Below are positions 17,308 through 25,922 of a stretch of DNA of 64,000 nt, in pieces. The position numbers and the translations under genes are program-made. The stretch is from the NCBI RefSeq assembly GCF_000521785.1, contig NZ_JALZ01000002.1, forward strand, positions 62,001-126,000, read 5' to 3'. This DNA comes from Roseivivax halodurans JCM 10272 (lineage in GTDB: Bacteria > Pseudomonadota > Alphaproteobacteria > Rhodobacterales > Rhodobacteraceae). The notes under the pieces were generated by a model. It was not told where the DNA came from. It saw only the letters and a list, made by a program, of their open reading frames with translations, and searched no databases. Position 1 is the first letter of the stretch, and every line of letters starts with the position of its first letter.

Positions 17308-18792
17308 TCAGCCCGCGAGCGTGATCGCCTTGGCGCGGGTATAGGCGTCGAGGCCCTCGAGCCCCTTCTCTCGGCCGAAGCCGGACTTGCGGTTGCCGCC
17401 GAAGGGCAGCTCGATGCCGCCGGCCCAATAGTCGTTCACGGTGACCTGACCGGCATCGATCGCGCGGGCGACGCGAAGTGCGCGGCCCGTATCGCGGGTA
17501 TAGATGCCGGCATTCAAGGCGAATTCGGTTCCGTTGGCCCGCGCGACCGCTTCCTCCTCGTCCGAGAAGGTCTGGACCGCGAGAACCGGGCCGAAAATCT
17601 CCTGCGTCACCGCTTCGTCGGCCGGGTCGGGCGTGTCGAGGATCGTCGGCTCGAAGAACCAGCCGGACCCGCTCTCGGGATCGGTAGTGACGGTCCCGCC
17701 GGTCAGGATCTCGACGCCGCGCCCGCGGGCCCGGGAGACGAAGCCCGCCACCTTGTCGAGATGCGCCGCGGAATTGATCGCGCCCATGTCCGGGTTGCGC
17801 AGCCCGTGGCCCAGCTTCAGGGCGCGCGCCTTCTCGACGAGCCGCGGCAGGACCGCGTCGCGCAGCGACTCGTGCAGGATCAGCCGCGAGCCGGCGGAGC
17901 AGATCTGCCCCGAATTCGAGAAGATCGCCCAGAGGGCGCCGTCCGCCACGGCTTCGGGATCGGCATCCTCGAAAGCGACGAGGGGCGACTTGCCGCCGAG
18001 CTCGAGCGTGAGGCCGGTCACGTTGGGGGCGACCGCGCGCATGACGTTGACGCCGGTTCCGACCGATCCGGTGAAGGTGACATGCGCCACCCGGCTGTCG
18101 GCGACCAGAGGCGCGCCGGCCTCCGTGCCGGTCCCGGTGACGACGTTGACCACGCCCGCGGGCAGCCCGGCCTCGATCAGCAGCTCGGCGATCAGAAGCG
18201 CGGTGAAGGGCGTCGTCTCGGCCGGCTTGACCACCGCCGAGCAGCCCGCCGCGAGCGCCGGGGCGATGCCGCGCACCAGCGTCGAGGTCGGGTAGTTCCA
18301 CGGCACGATATGGGCGGTGACGCCGACGGGCTCGCGGATCGTGAAGGCGGCCGCGTCCGAGCCGAGATTGACCGAGCGGCCGTCGAGCTTGTCGGCGGCG
18401 CCGGCGTAATATTCGAAGAGCCGGGCCGAGCCCGCGACGTCGCCGCGCGCCTCGGCGAGGCTCTTGCCGCTGTCGAGGGATTCGACCACGGCCAGGCGCT
18501 CGGCATGGGCACGCAGGGTCCGGGCGATCTCGTTCAGGATGCGGCAGCGCTCCGCCGGCGCGCGGCGCGACCAGGTCTCGAAGCCCGTCCGGGCGGAGAC
18601 GAGGGCGCGGTCCACGTCCTCGGCGTCGCCTGCGGCGAAGGAGGCATAGGGGCGTCCGGTGCCGGGATCGAAGCTCTCCATCTTCCCGCCCGCGGCGGGG
18701 GCGACGATGGCGCCGTCGATGAAGTGGCCGTCCGGGAGGCCCGGGAGGGTGCCGGTTTCGAAATAGGTGGTGATCAGCTCGTCGGCGGTCAT
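17308..18792 (-). CDS. NAD(P)-dependent aldehyde dehydrogenase
   Basis: A 494-residue ALDH superfamily enzyme that oxidises an aldehyde to the acid. Landmarks are VTAHIVPWNYPTSTLV, the cofactor motif FTGSVGTGVNV, the catalytic Glu in LELGGKSP, the catalytic Cys in NSGQICSAGSRL, EIFGPVLAVQTF and NDYWAGGIELPFGGNRKSG. The start ATG (18792-18790) overlaps the stop of the enolase-superfamily gene by ATGA, so translation is coupled. It most likely acts on the product of the GMC oxidoreductase encoded two genes upstream. Confidence 0.93.
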   Translation of the reverse strand: MTADELITTYFETGTLPGLPDGHFIDGAIVAPAAGGKMESFDPGTGRPYASFAAGDAEDVDRALVSARTGFETWSRRAPAERCRILNEIARTLRAHAERLAVVESLDSGKSLAEARGDVAGSARLFEYYAGAADKLDGRSVNLGSDAAAFTIREPVGVTAHIVPWNYPTSTLVRGIAPALAAGCSAVVKPAETTPFTALLIAELLIEAGLPAGVVNVVTGTGTEAGAPLVADSRVAHVTFTGSVGTGVNVMRAVAPNVTGLTLELGGKSPLVAFEDADPEAVADGALWAIFSNSGQICSAGSRLILHESLRDAVLPRLVEKARALKLGHGLRNPDMGAINSAAHLDKVAGFVSRARGRGVEILTGGTVTTDPESGSGWFFEPTILDTPDPADEAVTQEIFGPVLAVQTFSDEEEAVARANGTEFALNAGIYTRDTGRALRVARAIDAGQVTVNDYWAGGIELPFGGNRKSGFGREKGLEGLDAYTRAKAITLAG

Positions 18793-19964
18793 ATGTCGGC
18801 CTCGCTTGCTTGATATGTGGATTTTGCCAGCCAGTCCGGGGAGATCTCGACTCCCCAGCCGGGCGCGTCGCTGACCCGGATGCGGCCGCCGGAGACGGCA
18901 TAGGGGCTCTGGACGAAGAGCTCGTCCTGCCAGGGATAGTAATCCGGCCCCTCGATCGAGAGTTCGAGGTAGCGCCCGGGATGCGGCAGGGCGCGCATCA
19001 GGTGCATGGTGAAGAGGGTCACGAGCGAGAGGTTGGCGGCGTGCGGGGTGCAGGGCAGCCCGGCCTCGGCGCCCATCCGGGCGACCTGCATGGCCCGGGT
19101 CATGCCGCCCACATAGAGGATGTCGGGCTGCACGATGTCGACGGCGCGCATGTCGATCATGCGGCGCCAGGTCTCGAGATCCCAGTCCTGCTCGCCCCCG
19201 GCCACGTCGAGATCGAGCGCGGCGGTGACCTCGGCGGTCTCCTCGAGCTTCCAGAAGCGGCAGGGCTCCTCGAAATGCTCGACCCCGTTCGCCTCGAGCA
19301 GGCGGCCGACCTCGATGGCGCGGGTGGGGGAGAAGCCGGAATTGCCGTCGGCGAGGAGCGCCGCATCGTCCCCGAGCGCGCGGCGCATGGCGGGCACGAT
19401 CGCCTCGGTCCGGCCGGGCCATTCGTCGACGTCGCGGCCGCATTCGGCCCCGACGCGCATCTTGAACGCATCGAAGCCGTGGGCCTCGCGCAGCCGCAGC
19501 ATGCGCTCGGCCTCGGCCTCGGGGGTGATGTCGCGGCGCATCGAGGAGGCATAGGCGCGGAGCTCTCCGGCCGAGCCGCCGAGAAGCTCGGCGACGGGTT
19601 TGCCCGCGGCCTTGCCGCGCCAGTCCCAGGCGGCGGTGTCGAGACCCGCCAGCGCCCGCATCAGGTAGGTGCCGGGATACTTGTGCTCCCGCTCGGGGAT
19701 CTCGTCCACGATCGCCTCGAGCGCGTCGATCCCCCGGCCCAGCGCCCAGGGGGCGATCTGGCGGTGGAAGACCTGCGTGGTGATGTCGGCGTTGTAGGTC
19801 GACATCTGCCCCCAGCCCTGCGCCCCGTCCTCGGTGGTCAGGCGGACGAAGCCGACGAGCGGGGTCGAGAAGGTCTCGAGCGCGGTGATGCGCGGACCGG
19901 TGTCGTCCGCGCCGCGCCCGGCTTTCGGCATCGCGCCGGAGGGCGAATAGGGTGCCTCGGTCAT
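18789..19964 (-). CDS. Enolase-superfamily protein, mandelate racemase subgroup
   Basis: A 391-residue MR/MLE protein distinct from the one at 10841. Barrel residues are canonical: KMR (KxR, strand 2), LADGNSG (Asp), HFEEP (Glu), VAGGEQD (Glu), VQPDILYVGG (Asp of the His-Asp dyad) and CTPHAANLS (His). This pattern fits sugar-acid dehydratases or racemases. The start ATG at 19964 overlaps the end of the GMC oxidoreductase gene (ATGA), and its own stop overlaps the ALDH start. The first about 25 residues are a disordered extension. Confidence 0.9.
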   Translation of the reverse strand: MTEAPYSPSGAMPKAGRGADDTGPRITALETFSTPLVGFVRLTTEDGAQGWGQMSTYNADITTQVFHRQIAPWALGRGIDALEAIVDEIPEREHKYPGTYLMRALAGLDTAAWDWRGKAAGKPVAELLGGSAGELRAYASSMRRDITPEAEAERMLRLREAHGFDAFKMRVGAECGRDVDEWPGRTEAIVPAMRRALGDDAALLADGNSGFSPTRAIEVGRLLEANGVEHFEEPCRFWKLEETAEVTAALDLDVAGGEQDWDLETWRRMIDMRAVDIVQPDILYVGGMTRAMQVARMGAEAGLPCTPHAANLSLVTLFTMHLMRALPHPGRYLELSIEGPDYYPWQDELFVQSPYAVSGGRIRVSDAPGWGVEISPDWLAKSTYQASEADI

Positions 19965-21571
19965 GCGGCCTCCAGGATCAGCTCGGCGGCGTGATGCGCC
20001 GCCATCATGGTCGGGGCGTTGGTGTTGCCCGAGGTGATGTTCGGAAAGATCGACGCGTCGACCACGCGCAGGCCGCCGAAGCCGTGCAGCCGCAGCCGCG
20101 GATCGACCACGGAGCGCGCGGGGTCGGCGCCCATCCGGCAGGTGCCGACGGGGTGGTAGACGCTGCCGCAGCGCCGGCGGAAATCCTCGAGGATCGCGTC
20201 GCCGTCGAGCTGGCGCAGATCGGGCTCGACCGCGCGGTCGATCAGCCCCGCGAGCGCCGGGGTCTCGGCGATGCGGCGGCAGAGCAGGCCGCCGGCGATC
20301 ACCGCGGCGCGGTCCTCTTCGGTCGCGAGGGAGTTCGGGCGGATATGCGGCGCCGCGTCGGGATCGGCCGAGGAGATGTCGATCCGCCCCCGGCTGGTCG
20401 GGCGGGAGGGCTGGTAGCCGATGATGAAGCCGGGGAACGGGTCGGGATTGACCACGTTGCGGGTGCCGCTCGGGGTCGTCGTGTAGCTGACCGGGTTGAA
20501 GTAGATCTGCTGGTCGGGGGCGTTGAGCTCGGGTCTTGACCGGAAGAGGCCGCCGCATTGGTTGACCGAGAGCGCGAGCGGGCCGCGCCGGGTCAGGGCA
20601 TAGCGGATTGCCGCCATCGCCTTGCCCCAAGCGGGGCGCAGCGCGTCGTTGAGCGTCGGTTCGGTCGCCCGGAAATAGTAGTTGAGCCCGAGATGGTCCT
20701 GCAGGTTGCCCCCGACATGCGGGACATCGGCGAGAACGTCGATGCCGTGGCGGCGGAGCAGATCCGCGGGCCCGATGCCCGAGAGCTGCAGGAGCCGCGG
20801 CGAGGTGACGGCGCCGGCCGACAGGATGATCTCGCGCCCGGCGCGGAGCGTCTCGGGCCCGGCCTTGCCGCGCAGGTGCACATGGGTGGCGCGCCGTCCC
20901 TCGAAGCCGATGCGGTCGACCGTGACGCCGGTGCGCAGGGTGACGTTCGGACGCTTCAGCGCCGGGGCGAGATAGGCGCGCGCGGCGGAGTGGCGGAGGC
21001 CGTTCCTCGTCGTGATGCGGTAGGTCGTGGCGCCCTCGGGCTTGGCCCCGTTGCAATCGTCGGTGCGGAGCAGGCCGGCCTCGGCGGCCCCGGCGAAGAA
21101 ATGGCGGTTGACCGGGTGGATCTGGTCCGAGACGTCCTGCACGTGCAGCGCGCCGCTGCCCTCGCGGCGGCCGTCGGCATGCACCCGCGTCTCCATCGCC
21201 TCGTAGGTCTTGCGCGCGAGCTCCCAGTCCCAGCCGGTGGCGCCCGCCTCGGCCCAGTCGTCGAAATCGTTGGGCAGGCCTCGGACCCAGACCAGCGCGT
21301 TGATCGAGCTCGATCCGCCGACGACCTTGCCGCGCGGCCAGTAATCGCTGCGCCCGCCGAGCCCGGGATCGGCTTCGCTGTGGTAGCGCCAGTTCAGCTT
21401 GGGGTGAAAGAACGTCTTGCCGTAACCGAGCGGCAGGCGGACCCAGGGCGAGCGATCATGCGACCCGGCCTCGAGGACGAGGACGGAGTGACGGCCCGAT
21501 GCGCTGAGACGCTCGGCCAGAACGCAGCCGGCGGACCCGGCGCCGATGATGATGTAGTCGTAGCTTGCCAA
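19961..21571 (-). CDS. GMC family FAD-dependent oxidoreductase (choline dehydrogenase-like)
   Basis: About 536 residues. The FAD dinucleotide motif IIIGAGSAGCVLAERL opens the protein, followed by LEAGSHD, the GMC signature 1 region PRGKVVGGSSSINALVWVRG, signature 2 LSAGAVTSPRLLQLSGIGP, and the C-terminal YHPVGTCRMG with the catalytic His and NTNAPTMMAAHHAAELI. These enzymes oxidise primary alcohols. No ATG is available: I use the TTG at 21571 (LASYDYIII) after AAGGCAGG; another TTG at 21589 is possible. It is the first gene of the predicted operon and diverges from the LysR gene. Confidence 0.9.
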   Translation of the reverse strand: MASYDYIIIGAGSAGCVLAERLSASGRHSVLVLEAGSHDRSPWVRLPLGYGKTFFHPKLNWRYHSEADPGLGGRSDYWPRGKVVGGSSSINALVWVRGLPNDFDDWAEAGATGWDWELARKTYEAMETRVHADGRREGSGALHVQDVSDQIHPVNRHFFAGAAEAGLLRTDDCNGAKPEGATTYRITTRNGLRHSAARAYLAPALKRPNVTLRTGVTVDRIGFEGRRATHVHLRGKAGPETLRAGREIILSAGAVTSPRLLQLSGIGPADLLRRHGIDVLADVPHVGGNLQDHLGLNYYFRATEPTLNDALRPAWGKAMAAIRYALTRRGPLALSVNQCGGLFRSRPELNAPDQQIYFNPVSYTTTPSGTRNVVNPDPFPGFIIGYQPSRPTSRGRIDISSADPDAAPHIRPNSLATEEDRAAVIAGGLLCRRIAETPALAGLIDRAVEPDLRQLDGDAILEDFRRRCGSVYHPVGTCRMGADPARSVVDPRLRLHGFGGLRVVDASIFPNITSGNTNAPTMMAAHHAAELILEAA

Positions 21572-21609
21572 TGCGGACCTGCCTTGCAACTCGCTTTGGC
21601 GCGCACCCT

Positions 21610-21690
21610 GTCAGATCCGGAGCCGAACCCTATAACGAAAAAAAATTCGCAAGAACCGTGAAAAATTTCGCAGGAGGGAATAGGCTGCCG
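21610..21690. promoter_or_regulatory. Divergent control region between the GMC operon and lysR
   Basis: A markedly AT-rich patch lies between the two divergent start codons. It contains two near-identical decamers, AAAATTCGCA and AAATTTCGCA, about 25 bases apart, a plausible LysR-type operator arrangement. The promoters for both directions must be here; I cannot fix the hexamers. Confidence 0.45.
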
Positions 21691-21693
21691 GTC

Positions 21694-22578
21694 ATGTTCG
21701 ACGAGCTTCCCCCACTGGCCTGGCTGAGATCCTTCGAGGCGACCGCGCGCCTCGGCAACTTCACGCGTGCCTCAGAAGAGCTGAACCTGACGCCCTCGGC
21801 GGTGAGCTACCAGATCCGGTCGCTGGAGGCGCGGCTCGGTCACAAGCTCTTCGAGCGGAGGCGCAGGACGCTGGTCCTGACGCGGCTGGCGCAGGCCTAT
21901 CTGCCGGTGGTGAGCAAGGCGTTCATCGACATCGATGCGAGCACGGCCGGCGTCTTCGGCCGGTCGGGGGGCGAGCGGGTCACGTTGCGCTGCATGAATT
22001 CGCTGAACGTCCTGTGGCTCGTGCCGCGGATCGAGGCCTTCCGCGCCCGGCATCCCGAGATCACGCTGAGCCTGCTCTCGGCGTCATGGGCCGAGGGCGG
22101 AGACAGCGCGCTGATCGACATCGACATCCGCTACGGCGAGGGGCTCTGGTCGGACGGAGAGGTGATCCCGCTGATGCACCACGCCGTGCAGCCGGTCTGC
22201 GCGCCGGGGCTCGAGGGCGGATTGCCGGCTCTCGAGCGGGGGCCGCTCATAGAACTCGCGGGTGTGGTCGACACCTGGCAGCATTTCTTCTGGAAGTACT
22301 GCCCGGAAAGGCGGCCGCCGCTGCCCGATTACGTGGTCGATACCTCGCTGGTGGCGCTCGATCTGGCGGAACGCGGGCTCGGCCATGCGCTGGTCGCGGA
22401 GGTCTTCGCGCGGCCCTATCTCGAGAGCGGGAGGCTGGTGCGGTCGTGCGATCTCACCCTGCCGGCGCGGCACGGGCATTTTCTCGTCGTGCCCTCCCGC
22501 GCGGACCGGAACCGCTACGGGCCGCAGACGGTGATCGACTGGCTGAAGGAGATCGCCGCGGGCGAGCCGCATCGCTGA
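21694..22578 (+). CDS. LysR family transcriptional regulator (GcvA-like)
   Basis: A 294-residue LysR regulator. The N-terminal winged helix-turn-helix is typical (LRSFEATARLGNFTRASEELNLTPSAVSYQIRSLEARLG, recognition helix at about residues 30-52; shown only to locate it: SEELNLTPSAVSYQIRSLE). The effector domain begins VTLRCMNSLNVLWLVPRI, as in GcvA-type members. It is divergent from the GMC/enolase/ALDH/ABC operon and is the likely regulator of it, activating when a pathway intermediate binds. The ATG at 21694 is downstream of CAGGAGGG, though the spacing is longer than ideal. Confidence 0.9.
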   Translation: MFDELPPLAWLRSFEATARLGNFTRASEELNLTPSAVSYQIRSLEARLGHKLFERRRRTLVLTRLAQAYLPVVSKAFIDIDASTAGVFGRSGGERVTLRCMNSLNVLWLVPRIEAFRARHPEITLSLLSASWAEGGDSALIDIDIRYGEGLWSDGEVIPLMHHAVQPVCAPGLEGGLPALERGPLIELAGVVDTWQHFFWKYCPERRPPLPDYVVDTSLVALDLAERGLGHALVAEVFARPYLESGRLVRSCDLTLPARHGHFLVVPSRADRNRYGPQTVIDWLKEIAAGEPHR

Positions 22579-22585
22579 GACCGCG

Positions 22586-22614
22586 CCGGGCCGCCAGCGG
22601 TTCAGGCGGCCCGG
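22586..22614. terminator. Bidirectional hairpin between convergent lysR and D-2-hydroxyacid dehydrogenase genes
   Basis: Perfect 10-bp arms CCGGGCCGCC / GGCGGCCCGG enclose a 9-base loop. One arm overlaps the last codons of the dehydrogenase gene. No T-run is present, so termination efficiency is uncertain. Confidence 0.55.
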
Positions 22615-23582
22615 TTCGTGAGATCTGCATTCCCCGCCCGGAGCTTCGAGAGGTTCTCGATCAAGATGTCGATCACGTTGCCCTCGAAGGCGGCGGTCTC
22701 GCCGGCGGTGTGGGGCGTGAGGATGACGTTCTCCATGTCCCAGAGCGGGGAGTTGCCGGGAAGCGGCTCGGTCGCGGTCACATCGAGCCCCGCTCCGGCG
22801 AGCGTGCCGGTCCGGAGCGCCTCGATCAGCGCCGGCTCGTCGACGCAGCCGCCGCGCGCGACATTGATCAGCACCGCATCGGGCCGGAACCGCGAGAGCG
22901 CGTCCGCGTCGATCAGATTGGCGGTCTCGTCGGTCAGCGGGCAGCAGAGGACCACCGCATCGGCCGCCGGGATCAGCTCGGGGAGGGCGCCGAAGGGATG
23001 GACCTCGTCGGCATGGCCGCGCCCTGCCTCCGCGTTCCGGCGCACCGCGGTCACGCGCATCCCGAAGGCCCTGGCAAGAAGGGCGATCCGGTTGCCGATA
23101 TGGCCGAGCCCCACGAGGAGCAGCGTCCGGCCGGGCAGCTCCCGCGCGCGCCGGGAAGGATCGCTCTGCTCGTCGCCCCATGTTCGCCGCGCCTGCTTGT
23201 CCCGGGCGAGGCCCAGCCGGCGGGTCAGCGCGAGCAGGAGCGCCATGGCATGTTCGGAGACCGCGTTCATGTTCGCCCCCGCGCCGCTGGCGAGCATGAC
23301 GCCGTGCTCCCTGAACGCCGCGAGATCGTAGGCGTTGGTGCCGGAGCTCACCGATTGGAGGAAGCGGAGCCTCGGCGCGTCCTCGAGCATGTCGTTGTGC
23401 CAGAGGCCGGAGCAGACGAGCACATCCGCCTCGGGCAGGCGGTGGCGCAGATCCTCTACGCTCGAGACCTGGAAGCTCGTCATGCCGGTTTCGCGAGCGT
23501 CGAACGTCGCCTTCAGGTCGTAGGCGTGATGGGCGAAGCAGATGCTCAGATCCTCGTGGGACGGGAGCAGGGCGTCGGTCAT
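22602..23582 (-). CDS. D-2-hydroxyacid dehydrogenase
   Basis: A 326-residue NAD(P)-dependent enzyme of the D-isomer-specific family. The coenzyme domain has LLVGLGHIGNRIALLARAFG, the catalytic Arg in LINVARGGCVDEPAL, the Glu in GLDVTATEPLP, and the His in VILTPHTAGE. The family interconverts 2-keto acids and D-2-hydroxy acids, or hydroxypyruvate and glycerate. It is convergent with lysR, so it is not in the same operon as the island. It may process a keto-acid made by the enolase-superfamily enzymes, which is inference. Confidence 0.9.
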   Translation of the reverse strand: MTDALLPSHEDLSICFAHHAYDLKATFDARETGMTSFQVSSVEDLRHRLPEADVLVCSGLWHNDMLEDAPRLRFLQSVSSGTNAYDLAAFREHGVMLASGAGANMNAVSEHAMALLLALTRRLGLARDKQARRTWGDEQSDPSRRARELPGRTLLLVGLGHIGNRIALLARAFGMRVTAVRRNAEAGRGHADEVHPFGALPELIPAADAVVLCCPLTDETANLIDADALSRFRPDAVLINVARGGCVDEPALIEALRTGTLAGAGLDVTATEPLPGNSPLWDMENVILTPHTAGETAAFEGNVIDILIENLSKLRAGNADLTNRAA

Positions 23583-23856
23583 GGGGCACTCCTGTGCGGA
23601 AGGATCGGGGATCGTCGGGCAAGGACCGGTACGTGGTCCACGTTGCGCGAGCAGTCGCTTCCATTCCGCCCGGCTGCAAGGTCAAAACCGGCGGCATCAC
23701 TCCGGCGCGGAGCGCGGAGGCGAGCGCCCACGGTGACCGGAAACTGGAGGTGCAGGGGGGCTTTGTGCCGTGCCTCCCTTTCGCTGACGGATTTTGTCAG
23801 GTACGCGGATGCGCGGGCCTCGGAGGTCTGCATTTTCCGGATCAGACGGGATCGCC

Positions 23857-25560
23857 ATGCTTCGCCAGTTCGCCGCCTATTATCGCCCCTGGAAGGGCCT
23901 CTTCTGGCTCGATTTCGGCAGCGCCGTCCTGTCGGGTCTGCTCGAGCTCGCCTTTCCGCTGGCGATCAAGCTTTTCATCGACGTGCTGCTGCCGCGCGGG
24001 GACGTGTGGCTGACCGTGCTCGCCGCCGTCGGGCTGGTGGTGGTCTATGCGGTCAATACCGGCCTCATGGCCATCGTGATCTACTGGGGCCACATGCTCG
24101 GCATCAACATCGAGACCGAGATGCGGCGACGTGCCTTCGACCAGCTGCAGCGGCTCTCGTTCTCGTATTTCGACCGCGTCCGCACCGGCAAGCTCGTGGC
24201 ACGGGTGACCCGCGATCTCGAGGAGATCGGCGAGGTCGCCCATCACGGGCCCGAGGACCTCTTCGTCGCCGTCATGACCTTCGTCGGTGCCTTCGTGATG
24301 ATGATGACCATCGACGTGGAGCTCGCGCTCATCACCGCGGCCATCGTGCCGGTCTGCGCCGGCATCGTCATGGTCTTCGGCGGGCGCATGACGCGGACCT
24401 GGCGCAACATCTATGCGCGGGTCGCGGATTTCAACGTGCGGCTCGAGGAGAATGTGGGCGGCATCCGGGTGGTGCAGGCCTTCGCCAACGAGGATCACGA
24501 GAAGCGGCTCTTTGCCCGCGACAACGCGCGATACCGCGACACGAAGCTTTCGGCCTACAGGGTCATGGCGGTGTCCTCGACGCTCAACTACATGGGCATG
24601 CGCTTCGTGCAGGTCGCGGTCATGGTGACGGGCGCGGTCTTCGTGCTCAACGGCGATCTGACGACCGGGGGCTACGTCGCCTTCCTGCTGCTCGTCGGCC
24701 TCTTCTTCCGGCCGCTCGAGAAGATCGCGGCGGTGATCGAGCTCTATCCCCGCGGCATCGCGGGCTTCCGCAGATATCTCGAACTGATGGAGACGCGGCC
24801 CGACGTGGAGGATCGCGCGGACGCTTTCGAGGCGCCCGGTTTCGCGGGTCGCGTGACCTTCGAGGACGTGACCTTCGGCTACGATCCGGCGCGGCCGGTG
24901 CTGCGGGAGGTCTCGCTCGATGTGGCGCCGGGCGAGACGGTGGCCTTCGTCGGCCCCTCGGGCGCGGGCAAGACCTCGCTCCTCGCGCTGGTGCCGCGCT
25001 TTTACGAGCCCCAGGCGGGGCGCGTGCTGATCGACGGGACGGATACGGGGAGCGTGACCCTGCGCTCGCTGCGCCAGCAGGTGGGGATCGTGAGCCAGGA
25101 CGTCTTCCTCTTCGGCGGCACGCTGCGCGAGAACATCGCGTATGGACGGCTCGATGCGACCGAGGAGGAGATCGTCGAGGCGGCGCGGAAGGCGCGGCTC
25201 GGCGACATGATCGCGGACCTGCCGGACGGGCTCGACACGGTGGTGGGCGAGCGCGGCGTGACGCTGTCGGGCGGGCAGAAGCAGCGTGTGGCCATCGCCC
25301 GGATCTTCCTGCGGAACCCGCCGATCCTGATCCTCGACGAGGCGACCTCGGCGCTCGACACCGAGACCGAGAGGCAGATCCAGCGCTCGCTCACGGAGCT
25401 GTCGCGGGGCCGTACCACGCTGGTGATTGCGCACCGCCTCGGCACGATCCGCGACGCCGACCGCATCGCCGTTATGGAAGCGGGCCGCATCACCGAGGTC
25501 GGCACTCACGCGGATCTGTTGCGGACGGGGGGCCGTTACGCGCAGCTCTCCGCCGCGTGA
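23857..25560 (+). CDS. ABC exporter, fused membrane and ATP-binding domains
   Basis: A 567-residue MsbA/LmrA-type half-transporter expected to act as a homodimer. Six membrane helices occupy about residues 15-300, beginning GLFWLDFGSAVLSGLLELAF. The nucleotide-binding domain (about 325-567) has Walker A GPSGAGKTS, Q-loop VSQDVFLF, signature LSGGQKQR, Walker B ILILDEATSALD and the H-loop IAHRLGTI. The ATG at 23857 is preceded by a moderate ACGGGA. It stands alone, and the substrate (lipid, peptide or drug) cannot be told from the sequence. Confidence 0.92.
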   Translation: MLRQFAAYYRPWKGLFWLDFGSAVLSGLLELAFPLAIKLFIDVLLPRGDVWLTVLAAVGLVVVYAVNTGLMAIVIYWGHMLGINIETEMRRRAFDQLQRLSFSYFDRVRTGKLVARVTRDLEEIGEVAHHGPEDLFVAVMTFVGAFVMMMTIDVELALITAAIVPVCAGIVMVFGGRMTRTWRNIYARVADFNVRLEENVGGIRVVQAFANEDHEKRLFARDNARYRDTKLSAYRVMAVSSTLNYMGMRFVQVAVMVTGAVFVLNGDLTTGGYVAFLLLVGLFFRPLEKIAAVIELYPRGIAGFRRYLELMETRPDVEDRADAFEAPGFAGRVTFEDVTFGYDPARPVLREVSLDVAPGETVAFVGPSGAGKTSLLALVPRFYEPQAGRVLIDGTDTGSVTLRSLRQQVGIVSQDVFLFGGTLRENIAYGRLDATEEEIVEAARKARLGDMIADLPDGLDTVVGERGVTLSGGQKQRVAIARIFLRNPPILILDEATSALDTETERQIQRSLTELSRGRTTLVIAHRLGTIRDADRIAVMEAGRITEVGTHADLLRTGGRYAQLSAA

Positions 25561-25922
25561 GAGGCGGGGCCGGAGCCGGCGCGATGTCCTGCCAGCTCCG
25601 CCGGAGCGTGGCCGTAACCGTGCGCCCGTTGTCGTAATAGGCGGAGGTGCCGATCGAGCGGGTCTTCGGGCCGAGGGGCCGCGTCATCGCGGATCCGGCC
25701 ACGGGCAAGCCGATGATGCTGCCACTCGGGCGGCACGGCGGGAGATGACGCTTACCCGGGGGGCTCATGAGGCCGGGACTGCGCGCGGCAATGCCGGGGA
25801 GCGGACGATCATATCCATTTCGGACCCCTTGCGTCCTCTGGCCTTTTGACCGACGGTCAGGGGTGGAGGAGCCTTTTCCGGATCGAATTCGGCAAAGGCG
25901 CAGGAACGGGAGGAGACCCCCA
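25561..25922. other. Intergenic region with a coding-like fragment on the minus strand
   Basis: This lies between the ABC exporter and the TRAP operon. On the minus strand between about 25745 and 25570 one frame has strongly GC-biased third positions and reads MTRPLGPKTRSIGTSAYYDNG and onward from an ATG at 25687. It then runs without a stop into antisense of the exporter gene, so it may be a gene remnant or chance. The promoter of the TRAP operon should lie in 25780-25900, which is locally less GC-rich. The start of dctP is preceded by GGGAGGAG. Confidence 0.3.

Noticed and set aside
22014-25637. Plus-strand open frame of over 1200 codons
   Set aside because: A shadow frame caused by high GC; it overlaps lysR, the dehydrogenase and the ABC exporter, all with clear motifs in other frames.
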